A stretch of DNA of 64,000 nucleotides, taken from NCBI RefSeq assembly GCF_039545055.1, contig NZ_BAABRP010000017.1, positions 1 to 64,000 of the forward strand, written 5' to 3'. Under the pieces are notes generated by a model. It was not told the origin of the DNA. It saw only the letters and a program-made list of their open reading frames with translations, and did not search any database. Below, one piece after another: positions 1 to 18,430 of the stretch (positions are counted from its first letter, which is position 1; each line of letters opens with the position of its first letter). This DNA is from Deinococcus carri. Its GTDB lineage: Bacteria > Deinococcota > Deinococci > Deinococcales > Deinococcaceae. Both the position numbers and the translations under genes were made by a program.

Positions 1-175
1 GGGCGGTCCAGATGATGGCCTGGATGCTGGTGCCGCTGAGGGTGAGCCCGGTCAGGGCGGTGATGACCAGCCCGAGGGCCAGGATGGTCAGGGTGGTCAC
101 CAGGCCCATCACCAACCCGGCGAGAACGCCGCGCCAGCTCAGGCGGCGCGACAGCATATCCGTGTTCAGTGTCAT
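1..175 (-). CDS. Membrane protein of unknown function, 5' part only
   Basis: The start codon and first 58 codons of a gene on the minus strand are visible; the rest runs off the left edge. The start is an ATG at 173-175 preceded, on the minus strand, by AAGGAGA at a good distance. After a short charged N-terminus (two arginines around residue 10) comes a long hydrophobic stretch from about residue 15 to 58, rich in Gly, Leu, Val and Thr, which would form one or two membrane helices. No family is recognised from this fragment. The upstream neighbour is the acyl-CoA dehydrogenase, transcribed in the same direction and ending about 150 bp away. Confidence 0.6.
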   Translation of the reverse strand, partial: MTLNTDMLSRRLSWRGVLAGLVMGLVTTLTILALGLVITALTGLTLSGTSIQAIIWTA

Positions 176-327
176 AGTGTCTCCTTGCTGCGCCGTTTCC
201 AAATAAGGCGTCCCGGCGCGGACCTGTTCCCCGTCGCAAGGGGTGAGAGGTTCCTCACTGCCCACCCTAAACGCCGTTGCCGTTCCCTGTGCTGCCCCGA
301 CGCTTAACCCCTCCCTCACAAAGTGGG

Positions 328-1683
<1,356 letters not shown>

Positions 1684-1842
1684 GCCCCGTTGTACTCGGT
1701 TCAGCTATCCCCGACTGCAACACCTGTCCCACCTGCCGTTCACGCAATGTTCAGGCTTGAGGTTCCGTCTCAGATCCTTTGGGAGGCCTGGCGCGGGCAG
1801 ATGCGGGAACGCCGGGGCGGGGGCTGACGTACTGTGAGGGGT

Positions 1843-3120
1843 ATGCCAACCTCTGGAAGTTCGGCTCCTGAAGGCCAGACCCCCGGCGGCTCGACCCCGG
1901 GGGTCTGGGCGCGGCTGCGGGCCTCACTGCGTGGCGAGCGCGACGCCGAAACCCTCTATGCCTACCGGCGGGCCGGGGCGCAGGTTCACCCCCTGCTCGA
2001 CGCCGCCGAACGTCGCCGCTTCGACCTGACCCTCAGCGGCCAGAGTCCCTTTGCCGTGAAGCGGCACGTGGGGCTGGAGCTGGCGTGTGCCTGGAACGCC
2101 TTTGCCCTGCAAACCCTGGGCGACAAGATGCTGGAGGCCGACGAGGCCGCCGACCCCGCAACCGTGGGGTTCGTGCCGCCCGTGACCTTCGATCAGGTGC
2201 AGGGCTACTACACCGGCGTCCAGCGCTGGCTGGGCTACGCGAGCCAGGCGGCCCACGACCCGACCTTCGACCTGCCCCCCGGCACGCTGCCCGCCCGCCT
2301 GCCCGACTGGTCGCCCGTCGAACCCTGCCCCCGCCCGCACCTCGACGCGATGATCGCCGCGCTCGACGCCATGCGCCTGCACGCCGAGGCCGCGATGCAC
2401 GCGCTGGAAAAGGCCACCCCGGAAGCCGACGCGGCCCGCCTCGCCCGCCTGCGCGGGCAGTTTGCCGAGGCGCTGTCGCAGGCGAGCTACGTGGTGGGAA
2501 TGTATACCCCCCAGGCCTCGCCCGCGCTGCACGAGCAGATCGAGGAGCAGGCCAAGCGCGCCATCGAGGGACTGTACCGGGTCGGCCAGCTGATCAGCTA
2601 TCCCGCGCTGCTGACCGAGCCGGGCCGCACGTCCGGGCAGTCCGGCCAGAAGTCGGCGCAGCCCGGCCCCCTCGCCCGGACCCCGCTGCCCGGTGAACCC
2701 GGATTCGACCCCTGGGTCATGACCGACCCCAACAACGTCGGCACCCTGCGCCGCAACCACGACGCCCAGCGCGTGATCGCGGAGATGTGGGCGCTCGACC
2801 CGAACCCGGCCGCCAGCCTGGCCCTCTGGGACGACATCCGCCGCGCCCTGCAAACGGGCGGGGCCGTTCCCGCGCGGCATCCCGGCGGCCAGTTTGTGGG
2901 CTTCTACTTCTGCACGCCCTACTGCGCCATCTACGAGGCCCGGCGGCCCCTGGTGATTGGGGACACCCCGGTCCCCAGGGGAAAACGCTTCACGCTGGAA
3001 TGCGCCGCCGAGGGCGTCCGCATCGGCTACCCCTTCAAGCGCGAGGTCGTGGTGGGCGATTTCCGCTCCGCCACCATCGACTACTGCGACCCCGACCAGC
3101 CCCCGCCGCACGACGAGTAG
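1843..3120 (+). CDS. Conserved-looking protein of unknown function
   Basis: A 425-residue cytoplasmic protein with no family I recognise. Residues 25-270 are rich in Ala, Leu and Arg and look mostly helical; around residues 275-295 is a low-complexity Ser/Gly/Pro linker; the C-terminal ~120 residues contain a compact segment with FYFCTPYC and a closing acidic DPDQPPPHDE tail. There is no signal peptide or membrane helix. The start is placed at ATG 1843 and not the in-frame GTG at 1834, because TACTGT at 1830-1835 lies 7 nt before the ATG and overlaps the GTG, the layout of a leaderless promoter. The next gene begins 35 bp downstream with its own -10 box. Confidence 0.7.
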   Translation: MPTSGSSAPEGQTPGGSTPGVWARLRASLRGERDAETLYAYRRAGAQVHPLLDAAERRRFDLTLSGQSPFAVKRHVGLELACAWNAFALQTLGDKMLEADEAADPATVGFVPPVTFDQVQGYYTGVQRWLGYASQAAHDPTFDLPPGTLPARLPDWSPVEPCPRPHLDAMIAALDAMRLHAEAAMHALEKATPEADAARLARLRGQFAEALSQASYVVGMYTPQASPALHEQIEEQAKRAIEGLYRVGQLISYPALLTEPGRTSGQSGQKSAQPGPLARTPLPGEPGFDPWVMTDPNNVGTLRRNHDAQRVIAEMWALDPNPAASLALWDDIRRALQTGGAVPARHPGGQFVGFYFCTPYCAIYEARRPLVIGDTPVPRGKRFTLECAAEGVRIGYPFKREVVVGDFRSATIDYCDPDQPPPHDE

Positions 3121-3155
3121 GCCCGCCCACCAGCCCGGCGCACTAGCATGGCGGG

Positions 3156-3662
3156 GTGAACCCCAGGCCCACCCGCCCCCTGCCCACGCGGCCCGCCGGG
3201 TACGTGGAACTCGCGCGCTACAGCAGCCTGGGCCGCTTCTGGGCCTACCTGGGCGGGGCCGAACGTGCCGGACGCGCGGTCACGCTGGTGCGGGGTGACG
3301 CCCCCGAGCTATGCCGCCGCCGCGTGGGCGGCTACGCCCTGCCCGGCGCGGCCCTGCTGCTCGACACGGCCCGCGTGCTGCAATCCCTGGAGGACGGCTT
3401 CGAGACGCACCCTGCCCTCCTCGCCCTGCTGGGCGGCGACCCCGGCCCCCTGCGCGCCGAACTGAACGCCCACTTCGAGCTGAGGCTCGACTTCGTGCTG
3501 GCCTTCACCGCCGCCCGCGACCTGATCGCGCGCCCCGAGTTCAAATACGTCCCCCTGGTGCGCGGCCTGAGCGACCTGCCCGCCACGCTGCCCCTCCCCG
3601 CCCGCCGCCTGGGGCGCGACGAGGTGCATCTGCTGGTGCAGCGGGGGTGTGGGTTGGCGTAG
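3156..3662 (+). CDS. Protein of unknown function, 168 residues
   Basis: Small soluble protein, not recognised. The N-terminus is proline-rich, followed by an alpha/beta-looking stretch and an Arg-rich C-terminus ending near [12 protein letters not shown]. No membrane segment or catalytic motif is evident. It starts with GTG; TAGCAT at 3144-3149 is 6 nt upstream, consistent with a leaderless transcript and an independent promoter although the preceding gene ends only 35 bp away. A heptad-type palindrome follows immediately and separates it from the convergent aminotransferase. Confidence 0.6.
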   Translation: MNPRPTRPLPTRPAGYVELARYSSLGRFWAYLGGAERAGRAVTLVRGDAPELCRRRVGGYALPGAALLLDTARVLQSLEDGFETHPALLALLGGDPGPLRAELNAHFELRLDFVLAFTAARDLIARPEFKYVPLVRGLSDLPATLPLPARRLGRDEVHLLVQRGCGLA

Positions 3663-3666
3663 GGGA

Positions 3667-3732
3667 GGCGGTGCGCGGTACGCAGTGCGCAGGAAATGAG
3701 CTTTTACCGCGTACCGCGCACTGCGTACCGCT
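3667..3732. repeat. Heptad-repeat palindrome (site 1) between convergent genes
   Basis: The two arms at 3675-3690 and 3716-3731 are perfect 16-bp inverted repeats. Each arm is a run of 7-bp units such as TGCGCGG and TACGCAG. It fills the gap between two convergent genes and could act as a bidirectional terminator. The same style recurs at 57694-57750 and 62884-62946. Confidence 0.75.
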
Positions 3733-3738
3733 GCCCCC

Positions 3739-5202
<1,464 letters not shown>

Positions 5203-5244
5203 GCGGGGCAGTGTAGCGGCCCAGTCTGAGGGGCGTCCTGCCCT

Positions 5245-5862
5245 TCAGTCCACGTCCACGCCCAGTTCTGGCCGCTGGCTCAGCTCCACCATCCGCCGCA
5301 CCTGCTCCGGCAAGTTGCGCCCCAGGCTCAGCGGCGGGAGGGCCTCGGGGGAGAACCAGCCGCTTTCCAGCGTCTCGGTGTTGCCGGGGTGGGCGCGGTC
5401 CTCGACCAGTTCGCAGGCCACGAAGGCCTTGTAGACGGCCCAGAGGTCCGGCGGGTGCGGGTGCTTGTCCTTGTCGAGCAGCGCCAGCAGGCGGGTCGCG
5501 CGCACCTGCCGCCCCGTCTCCTCGCGGACCTCGCGCACGGCCACCTCGCGGGGGCTGTCGCCGGGGTCGGCCCAGCCGCCGGGCAGGCTCCAGCGCCCGT
5601 CCACGCGCTCGCGGGTCAGCAGGACCTCCCCCCGCGCGTTCAGCACGACCGCCCGCACGTCCACCTTCGGCGTCAGGTAGCCGCGTTCGGCCCTCAGATG
5701 CTCATGCACCTCGTTCGCCGCCTGCCCCGTCTCCCCGGCCAGCAGTTCGGCGGTCAGGACCAGCAGCCGCTCATAGCGTTCGCGGTCGTAGGGGTCGCGG
5801 GTGTAGGTCAGGCCCGCCTGGGCGATTGCTTGGAGTTCGCGGAGCTGGGTGAGGCTGGGCAT
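5245..5862 (-). CDS. Nudix hydrolase with Nudix N-terminal helical domain
   Basis: A 205-residue Mg-dependent nucleoside-diphosphate-X pyrophosphatase. Residues 1-60 ([23 protein letters not shown]) match the helical domain that precedes some Nudix domains (Pfam Nudix_hydro_N), and a Nudix box follows around residues 93-115 with REVREETG. The first conserved glutamate of the box is replaced by aspartate (GWADPGD), a mild change. The reading frame stays open far upstream over the neighbouring gene; the start at 5862 is chosen because a TATACG box ends 8 nt before it. It is divergent from the FAH-family gene with only 24 bp between the starts. Deinococcus genomes carry many Nudix enzymes; the substrate (ADP-ribose or a related compound) is inferred only. 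Confidence 0.88.
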   Translation of the reverse strand: MPSLTQLRELQAIAQAGLTYTRDPYDRERYERLLVLTAELLAGETGQAANEVHEHLRAERGYLTPKVDVRAVVLNARGEVLLTRERVDGRWSLPGGWADPGDSPREVAVREVREETGRQVRATRLLALLDKDKHPHPPDLWAVYKAFVACELVEDRAHPGNTETLESGWFSPEALPPLSLGRNLPEQVRRMVELSQRPELGVDVD

Positions 5863-5870
5863 GGCGTGAG

Positions 5871-5878
5871 CGTATATC
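5871..5878. promoter_or_regulatory. Shared divergent leaderless promoter core
   Basis: One TATA core serves both directions. On the plus strand TATATC (5873-5878) ends 8 nt before the ATG at 5887. On the minus strand TATACG (5871-5876) ends 8 nt before the ATG at 5862. No ribosome binding site is needed if both mRNAs begin at or next to the start codon. Confidence 0.55.
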
Positions 5879-5886
5879 CTCCTCCC

Positions 5887-6639
5887 ATGCGTCTGGTCAG
5901 GATTCGGCAGGGAGAGGCGGCCCGGTGGGGCCAGGTCGAGGGGGAGACGGTTCACCTCACGCGCGGCATGACGGGCGAGCGGACGGGCGAGACGGTGCCC
6001 CTGGAGGGCGTCACGCTGCTCGCGCCCGCCGAACCGACCAAGATTGTCTGCGTGGGCCGCAATTACCTCGACCACATCCGCGAACTGGGCAACGACACGG
6101 GCGACTTGCCCGCCGAACCCGGCATCTTCCTGAAGGGACCGAACGCGCTGGCTGAACCGGGAGGCACGGTCGAGTACCCGGCCTGGACCCAGAACTTCCA
6201 CTACGAGGGCGAACTCGCGCTCGTCATCGGCCAGCGGGCACGCGACCTGAAGCCCGACACGGCCCTCGCTGCCGTCCTGGGCTACACCTGCGGCCTCGAC
6301 CTGACTGCCCGCGACCTCCAGAAGACGGACCTCCAGTGGTTCCGCGCCAAGGCCGCCGACCGCTTCTGTCCGCTGGGGCCGTGGCTGGAAACCGACCTCG
6401 ACCCCACCGACCTGCGCGTCGTGACCCGCGTGAACGGCGAGACGCGCCAGGACGGGCGCACCAGCCACATGATCTTCGACGTGGTGCAGATTCTGACCTA
6501 CGTCACCCGTTTTGTCACCCTGGAACCCGGCGACGTGGTACTCACCGGCACGCCCGAGGGCGTCGGCGCGCTGAACCGGGGCGACACGGTCGAGGTGGAG
6601 GTGGAGGGCATCGGCACGCTGGTCACACCCATTGTCTAG
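5887..6639 (+). CDS. Fumarylacetoacetate hydrolase-family protein
   Basis: A 250-residue member of the FAH/HpcE fold, metal-dependent enzymes that hydrolyse, decarboxylate or hydrate acylpyruvates and related 2-keto-enols. Seen directly: [10 protein letters not shown] near residue 55, the metal-ligand segment [11 protein letters not shown] near 103-113, the [12 protein letters not shown] loop, and the late [13 protein letters not shown] motif near 217-229. The length fits the compact bacterial acylpyruvase type and not the two-domain eukaryotic FAH. It starts 24 bp from the divergent Nudix gene. Acylpyruvase or oxaloacetate decarboxylase are the most likely reactions, but the exact one is not determinable from sequence alone. 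Confidence 0.88.
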   Translation: MRLVRIRQGEAARWGQVEGETVHLTRGMTGERTGETVPLEGVTLLAPAEPTKIVCVGRNYLDHIRELGNDTGDLPAEPGIFLKGPNALAEPGGTVEYPAWTQNFHYEGELALVIGQRARDLKPDTALAAVLGYTCGLDLTARDLQKTDLQWFRAKAADRFCPLGPWLETDLDPTDLRVVTRVNGETRQDGRTSHMIFDVVQILTYVTRFVTLEPGDVVLTGTPEGVGALNRGDTVEVEVEGIGTLVTPIV

Positions 6640-6697
6640 CGGCCCATTGGCTAGCAGGGCCACGGTTCCCGCTCCGGCCCGCGCGCTAGCCTGAGGC

Positions 6698-8023
6698 GTG
6701 CCCACAACCCGACGCGCCCTGGCTCTCGCGCTGCTCGCCACCCTCTCTGCGGGGGCGAGTCCGGCCACCGACCTGTTCGACGCCGCCACCCGCGCCGTGC
6801 AGAGCGAGTATTACGGGTGGTCCACCGTGGACCGCGTGCAACTCGCCAGCCGGTACGCGGCGGTGCTGGCCCAGACGTGTGCGCCGCAGGGGGACGCCTG
6901 CGACTACGCTACGGGCCGCACGGTGCTGGGCGACATGCTGCGCGAACTGGGCGACGACCACACCAATGTCCGCGACGCGGAGGGGGCCGAGCGGCTGGCG
7001 GAAATCAGCCAGAACCGCGCCGTGAACCGCACGGGCGTGCGTGTGGCGCGGGTGGTGGGCGGCCTGCTGGTGGTGTCGGTGCTGGCGGGCAGCCCGGCCG
7101 AGCAGATGGGCCTGCACCGCTTCGACCTGTTCACAAGCGTGAACGGTGAGGCCGCCGGCAAGGACGGGGCGGGCCAGAACCTCCCCCTCGGGCCGAACGA
7201 GTTCATCCGGCTGGAGCGGGCGGGAACGCCCCTGCGCGTGACCCTGCGCCAGCCGGGCCAGCCGGAGCGCGAGGTCACGCTGCCCACCGCCCGTCTCCAG
7301 GCCCGCGACGAGCCGACGCTGGGCTGGGCCGGGCCGGGCGGCAAGACTGCCGTGATCGATTTCCCCTCCTTCCTGCCGGAGAACAGCGCGGCCCTGTTCC
7401 TGAAACGGGTGGCCGAGGCGCGGGAGGCCGGGGCGGGGGCGCTGATCGTGGACCTGCGCTACAACGGCGGGGGCAGCCTGAACCAGTGCGTTGCCGCCGC
7501 CAGCGCCTTTGCCCCGGTGCTGTACAAGACGCGCTGGCAGGGCGGCAGCTACGCTTACGGCGGCCTGCGCGGCGAGGAGGTGCTGCCGCTGCTCGCCCGC
7601 GCGGCGTCGCCCGACTGGGCCTTGTGGCGGGGGCCGCTGGCCGTGCTGGTGGGGCCGAATACCGCGTCCTGCGCCGAGGTCTTCAGCTACTACGCGCACC
7701 GGGCCGGGGCCACCCTGGTCGGCGAGAAGACGCGCGGCGTGGGCAACAGCGGCGTGATTTTCGAGGGGCTGCCCGACGGCGGCGTGCTGTCCGTGACCGT
7801 GCTGCGCGCCTACACCGACGCGGATGAACCGCTGCCCGCCGCGCTCACGCCCGACGTGGCCGCGCCCACCGACATCACCGCCCTGACGGCGGAGGGCCGT
7901 GACACCACCTTGCAGGCGGCGCTGTCGGCGCTGGGTGCCCCCTCCCACCTGCCCCAAAAGGGGACCGGACAGACAGACTCGGGTGGGGCCTCCGGCGCTA
8001 GCCTGGGAGCCGGGAGAAGGTGA
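6698..8023 (+). CDS. Secreted S41 (tail-specific/C-terminal processing) peptidase
   Basis: A 441-residue serine protease. A short signal peptide (Arg5-Arg6, then Leu/Ala-rich up to about residue 20) suggests export. A PDZ-like segment covers about residues 108-195 ([18 protein letters not shown]). The protease domain has the strand [11 protein letters not shown] at 252-262, the catalytic serine in [12 protein letters not shown] (Ser324) and the lysine base in GEKTRGVGN (Lys344), the Ser/Lys dyad of family S41. The last ~30 residues are Gly/Ser-rich and poorly conserved in appearance. GTG start with TAGCCT 5 nt upstream. Such proteases trim or degrade envelope proteins. Confidence 0.88.
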   Translation: MPTTRRALALALLATLSAGASPATDLFDAATRAVQSEYYGWSTVDRVQLASRYAAVLAQTCAPQGDACDYATGRTVLGDMLRELGDDHTNVRDAEGAERLAEISQNRAVNRTGVRVARVVGGLLVVSVLAGSPAEQMGLHRFDLFTSVNGEAAGKDGAGQNLPLGPNEFIRLERAGTPLRVTLRQPGQPEREVTLPTARLQARDEPTLGWAGPGGKTAVIDFPSFLPENSAALFLKRVAEAREAGAGALIVDLRYNGGGSLNQCVAAASAFAPVLYKTRWQGGSYAYGGLRGEEVLPLLARAASPDWALWRGPLAVLVGPNTASCAEVFSYYAHRAGATLVGEKTRGVGNSGVIFEGLPDGGVLSVTVLRAYTDADEPLPAALTPDVAAPTDITALTAEGRDTTLQAALSALGAPSHLPQKGTGQTDSGGASGASLGAGRR

Positions 8024-8193
8024 GCTTGACGGCGCAGCACACGTGAACCCGGCCATACACTAGACTCCATGCACCATCCGCTTTCCGACGTGCCCCGGCG
8101 CTGTGCCGACGGCCCCAGGCCCTGCCCGAAGCACCTCAGCCCGCCCCACTCCTGCTCGCCCCGCCCCAGCCCGCTCGACACAGGGGGTAGCCC

Positions 8194-10431
<2,238 letters not shown>

Positions 10432-10442
10432 CGGCCGCGGAT

Positions 10443-10507
10443 GGCGGAAGGCTGAAAGCAGAAGGCTCAAAGGAAGGCGGAGGCTCCAGCAGGGGCTTCC
10501 GCCTTTT
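10443..10507. repeat. Heptad-repeat tract (site 2) with clpC terminator hairpin
   Basis: Units such as GAAGGCT and GAAAGCA repeat with a 7-bp period. The tract ends in a hairpin whose arms lie at 10474-10481 and 10498-10505, followed by TTTT, so it doubles as the intrinsic terminator of the clpC-like gene. Confidence 0.65.
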
Positions 10508-10561
10508 GCCCTCTGCCTTGGGCACTTTGCCTTCCGCGCGCAGCCGCTAGGATGCGTCTCT

Positions 10562-10837
<276 letters not shown>

Positions 10838-10862
10838 GCCCAGAAGGGCAACCCTGACTCTT

Positions 10863-10895
10863 GCGGCTGGCGGCTGGAAGCTGACCGCTGGCCGC
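10863..10895. repeat. Heptad-repeat tract (site 3)
   Basis: Five consecutive 7-bp units of the type GCGGCTG and GAAGCTG lie between the DUF2087 gene and radA. No inverted partner of equal length is present here, so this is a single-arm example. Confidence 0.6.
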
Positions 10896-10928
10896 CCCTT
10901 CACGCCCTCCCTTGCGAGAGGAGACACT

Positions 10929-12278
<1,350 letters not shown>

Positions 12279-12358
12279 AGAGGCGGCTCCATATTCATAG
12301 AGGTTTGGTCAAGGAAAAATCTCACCTCTGAGATGTGCCGTCCGGGATTCTGGTTCAC

Positions 12359-12370
12359 ACTGACGTCAGT
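12359..12370. promoter_or_regulatory. Perfect palindrome ACTGACGTCAGT before the repeat protein
   Basis: A 12-bp perfect palindrome ends one base before the ATG at 12372, where a ribosome binding site would normally sit. It could be an operator or an RNA hairpin; nothing else identifies its partner. Confidence 0.4.
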
Positions 12371-12371
12371 T

Positions 12372-12947
12372 ATGAATAAGACGCTGAAGATGCTGACCCT
12401 GACGGCCCTGCTGACCCTGCCCATGACTGCCCTGGCCCAGACCGGGACCGATACGACCGGTACCGATACGACGGGCACGAGCACGACCGGAACCACTGGG
12501 ACTGACACCAGCGGAATGGGGACCACCGATACCACCGGAACGACGGGCACCGACACCACGGGTACGGACCTTACCGGAACCGGCACGACGGACACCACGG
12601 GAACCGACACGACCGGGACGGACACCACGGGGACGACGGGGACTGACACGACCGGAACCGGCACGACCGACACCACGGGGACCGATACCACCGGCACGGA
12701 CACGACCGGTACGGGGACCACCGATACTACCGGAACGACGGACACCACGGGAACCGGCACGACCGATACCACCGGGACTGCTGGCACCACCAGCACGACG
12801 GACACGACCACGACCACCACCACGAACAACAACCGTGGCTTCGACTGGGGCTGGCTGGGCCTTGCCGGTCTGATTGGTCTGGCCGGTCTGTCGGGCAACC
12901 GCCGCTACGTGGATACCCGCACCACCACGACCACCACCCGCCGCTGA
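12372..12947 (+). CDS. Secreted Thr/Gly/Asp repeat protein with WGxxGxxG C-terminal segment
   Basis: A 191-residue exported low-complexity protein. Residues 1-23 are a signal peptide ending in ALAQ. Residues 24 to about 145 are almost wholly Thr, Gly, Asp and Ser in a TGTDTTGT-like pattern that would be disordered and extended. Then come an Asn-rich linker and WGWLGLAGLIGLAGL, a hydrophobic segment matching the WGxxGxxG anchor type, followed by a basic tail ending TTTTRR. The design suggests a cell-envelope stalk anchored by its C-terminal helix. The start is the ATG before the signal peptide, not the upstream GTG-like codons of the longer frame. No Shine-Dalgarno sequence is visible. Function unknown; the internal repeats invite length variation between strains. 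Confidence 0.8.
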   Translation: MNKTLKMLTLTALLTLPMTALAQTGTDTTGTDTTGTSTTGTTGTDTSGMGTTDTTGTTGTDTTGTDLTGTGTTDTTGTDTTGTDTTGTTGTDTTGTGTTDTTGTDTTGTDTTGTGTTDTTGTTDTTGTGTTDTTGTAGTTSTTDTTTTTTTNNNRGFDWGWLGLAGLIGLAGLSGNRRYVDTRTTTTTTRR

Positions 12948-12958
12948 ACGTACCAAGA

Positions 12959-12996
12959 AGAGCCGCTGCCCTTAATTCGGGCGGCGGCTCTTTCTT
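12959..12996 (+). terminator. Intrinsic terminator of the repeat protein
   Basis: A GAGCCGCTGCCC / GGGCGGCGGCTC stem (one T-G pair) with a 6-nt loop starts 11 bp after the stop codon and is followed by TTTCTTCT. Confidence 0.85.
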
Positions 12997-13048
12997 CTGG
13001 CAGGAGGCATGGTGGGGGAAGTGTTCACCCCACGCTGCCCCATGAACA

Positions 13049-13078
13049 AAGCCGCTGCCCGTTGCTGAGCAGCGGCTT
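13049..13078 (-). terminator. Intrinsic terminator of clpB
   Basis: Arms AAGCCGCTGC and GCAGCGGCTT form a perfect 10-bp stem. Read on the minus strand it lies ~23 bp after the clpB stop codon and is followed by TTTG. It faces the terminator of the convergent gene. Confidence 0.75.
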
Positions 13079-13101
13079 CTCTGTTCCTGATACCTAACGC
13101 C

Positions 13102-15660
<2,559 letters not shown>

Positions 15661-15669
15661 GATGTCCTC

Positions 15670-15711
15670 CTCAAGTGTCACAATTGTAAAACTTGAGTGC
15701 AGTCATGTCAA
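15670..15711 (-). promoter_or_regulatory. clpB promoter with overlapping inverted repeat
   Basis: On the minus strand, TTGACA (15706-15711), a 17-bp spacer and TACAAT (15683-15688) form a near-consensus vegetative promoter. The arms CTCAAGT (15670-15676) and ACTTGAG (15691-15697) flank the -10 box as a 7-bp inverted repeat with 14 bp between. The half-sites share CTTGAG/CTCAAG with the HspR operator HAIR but point the opposite way and are wider apart. Repression that lifts on heat shock is a reasonable inference. Confidence 0.7.
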
Positions 15712-15741
15712 CTTTATTGAGGCTTCACTTTGGCGTGAAGG

Positions 15742-16719
15742 TCACTGTGGTTTCGCCGGGGGCTGGAGCAGGCCACCCACCACCTCCAACATGCCCTGTC
15801 CTGTCTCAGGCTGGCCGCCCCAGGTGCCCATGACCCGGATGGGGCCTTCCCAGTAGGCGATGTTCGTGGTGCGGCTCAGGAGTTCCTGCTCATCCCGCAC
15901 AGCTTCCGCCGTCAGGTCGAACTCGTCGGCGCGCAGGTGCCAGGACAGGGTGTAGGTCCGGCCGCCCGCGCTCTGCCAGGTGCGGCCCGGCTCCACCGTC
16001 AGGTTGGTGGCAGGTCGGGCGTTCCCCCGCGCGTCCACGATGCTGCCCACGGTCTGTACCACCCGGCCGTCCGGGGTCCGCACGCGGTACACCATCAGGT
16101 CATCGCCGCCCCGGAGCTGCACGCTGAACCAGTCCCACAGCGCCGCCCGGCCCGGAATCTGGTTGCCCCACTGGTGATCCAGCCAGGCCTGCCCCTGCAC
16201 GCTGCGGCCCGCCACCTGGCCGGACAGGGCCAGCCGGGTCACGCCCTGGTAGTACAGCAGACCCGTTTCGGCGCTGCCGCTGTAGCCGGGCGGGTGCAGC
16301 ACCGGCCCCTTGAGCGGGTGCAGGGTCAGGTCGAGTGGCCCCGCGTTCAGCCGGAAGTCCGTGCCCTGCTGCTCCAGCCGCCAGTTCCCCTGGCCCAGCT
16401 TCAGCGGCGGGAAGGCTGCCTGCCCCAGCCCCGGCGACTGCTCCAGAAACGTCACCTGGCCGGTGCGCAGGTCGGTCAGCGCCAGGTGCGAGATCATCAC
16501 GGGTACCGGCACATTCGCCGCCCGCACCTGGAACTGCGCCCAGTGAAAGGCCAGCCCCTCTTCCGGCAGAAAGCCGCTCACGTACCACCATTCCATCGGA
16601 AAGGCGTGGGGGCCATAGTCGGTGGCGGCGGGCAGGCGGGCGGGGTCCACCGCCGTCTGGAGGGTGGGCACGCAGGCGCTCAGCAGCAGTGTGGCGGCGA
16701 CCAGCAAGGCTCGTGGCAT
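15742..16719 (-). CDS. Lipoprotein with CrtC/AttH lipocalin-like fold
   Basis: A 325-residue exported protein. Residues 1-18 are a lipoprotein signal ending LLLSAC, so the mature protein would be lipid-anchored through a cysteine. The body has the hallmarks of the CrtC/AttH (carotenoid 1,2-hydratase-like) superfamily: MEWWYVSGFL near residue 40, HWAQFQVR, LDHQWGNQ near 185 and WDWFSVQL near 200. Real carotenoid hydratases and uncharacterised AttH-type proteins share these motifs, so an enzymatic role in carotenoid synthesis is possible but not shown. The start is the ATG directly before the lipoprotein signal; TATGGT lies 5 nt upstream. The upstream in-frame ATGs of the longer frame have no support. 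Confidence 0.8.
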   Translation of the reverse strand: MPRALLVAATLLLSACVPTLQTAVDPARLPAATDYGPHAFPMEWWYVSGFLPEEGLAFHWAQFQVRAANVPVPVMISHLALTDLRTGQVTFLEQSPGLGQAAFPPLKLGQGNWRLEQQGTDFRLNAGPLDLTLHPLKGPVLHPPGYSGSAETGLLYYQGVTRLALSGQVAGRSVQGQAWLDHQWGNQIPGRAALWDWFSVQLRGGDDLMVYRVRTPDGRVVQTVGSIVDARGNARPATNLTVEPGRTWQSAGGRTYTLSWHLRADEFDLTAEAVRDEQELLSRTTNIAYWEGPIRVMGTWGGQPETGQGMLEVVGGLLQPPAKPQ

Positions 16720-16812
16720 GGCTGACCATACCGGATGCACGCCGCGCGAGCACATCAAATGGCCAGGCCGCCTCCACGTGGGAAGCGGCCCCAGCCTGCA
16801 TAGAGGAGAGGG

Positions 16813-17623
<811 letters not shown>

Positions 17624-17631
<8 letters not shown>

Positions 17632-18430
17632 GGTGCCTTGCCTCCTTGCCGTACTCGCCCGCCGCCGCGCCGCGCCCCAGGTAGGCTTCCATCACCTGTG
17701 GGTCGTTGCGGACCTGATGGGGAAGGCCCTCGCTGAGCTTGCTGCCGTAGTTCAGCACCGTGATGTTTTCCGACAGGGTCATCACCAGGCGCATGTCGTG
17801 TTCGATCAGGACCACCGTCACGCCCAAGTCGTCGCGGATGCGCCGGATCAGGGCCTTGAGGTCCTCGGTTTCGCGCGGGTTCATCCCGGCGGCGGGTTCG
17901 TCCAGCAGGATCAGCTTGGGCGTGGTCGCCAGGGCGCGGGCAATCTCCAGCTTGCGCTGATCGCCGTAGGGGAGGTTGGTGGAGAGTTCGTCGCGCCACC
18001 GGCTCAGGCCCACGAAGTCCAGCAGCACCTCTGCCGTCTCGTGCGCGTTGTCCTCGTCGCGCCGGAAGGTGCCGTTGCGCAGCACCGCGTCCCAGAAGCC
18101 GGTCTTCAGGCGGGTGCCGCGCCCCAGCATGATGTTCTCCTCGGCGGTCATGCTGGGAAACAGGCGGATGTTCTGAAAGGTGCGCGCGATGCCGGCGCTG
18201 ACCACCTGATCGGGCCTCAGCCCCACCAGGCTCTGCCCGGCCAGCGTGATATTGCCCTGATCGGGGGCATAGATGCCGGTAATCAGATTGAAGAAGGTCG
18301 TCTTGCCCGCCCCGTTCGGCCCGATCACGCTGATGATGCTGCGCTCGGGCACCTGAAAGGTCACGTCGTTCACGGCGGTCAGGCCGCCAAAGGTCTTGGT
18401 GAGGTGCTGCACGTCGAGAAGGGCGCTCAT
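17624..18430 (-). CDS. livG: Branched-chain amino acid ABC transporter ATPase LivG (system 1)
   Basis: A 268-residue ATPase paired with LivF. Walker [10 protein letters not shown] near 36-44, the LivG-specific ARTFQNIRLFP segment near 85-95, signature LPYGDQRKLEIARAL near 153-167, and Walker B LILLDEPAAGMNP near 173-185. Its ATG overlaps the stop of livM1 by 4 bp and its 3' end overlaps livF1, so the four genes livH-livM-livG-livF form a tightly packed operon. Confidence 0.95.

Noticed and set aside
5245..6789. A 514-codon frame covering the Nudix gene and the opposite of the FAH gene
   Set aside because: Only the last 205 codons form the Nudix protein; the rest is antisense to the FAH-family gene.
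8024..8190. A clear promoter for the clpC-like gene
   Set aside because: TTGACG and TACACT are present near 8030-8061 but the spacing is about 24 bp, and the rest is a C-rich low-complexity run.
15670..15697. A canonical HAIR element for HspR before clpB
   Set aside because: The arms are everted and 14 bp apart where HAIR has converging arms with 7 bp, so it is reported only as a related inverted repeat.
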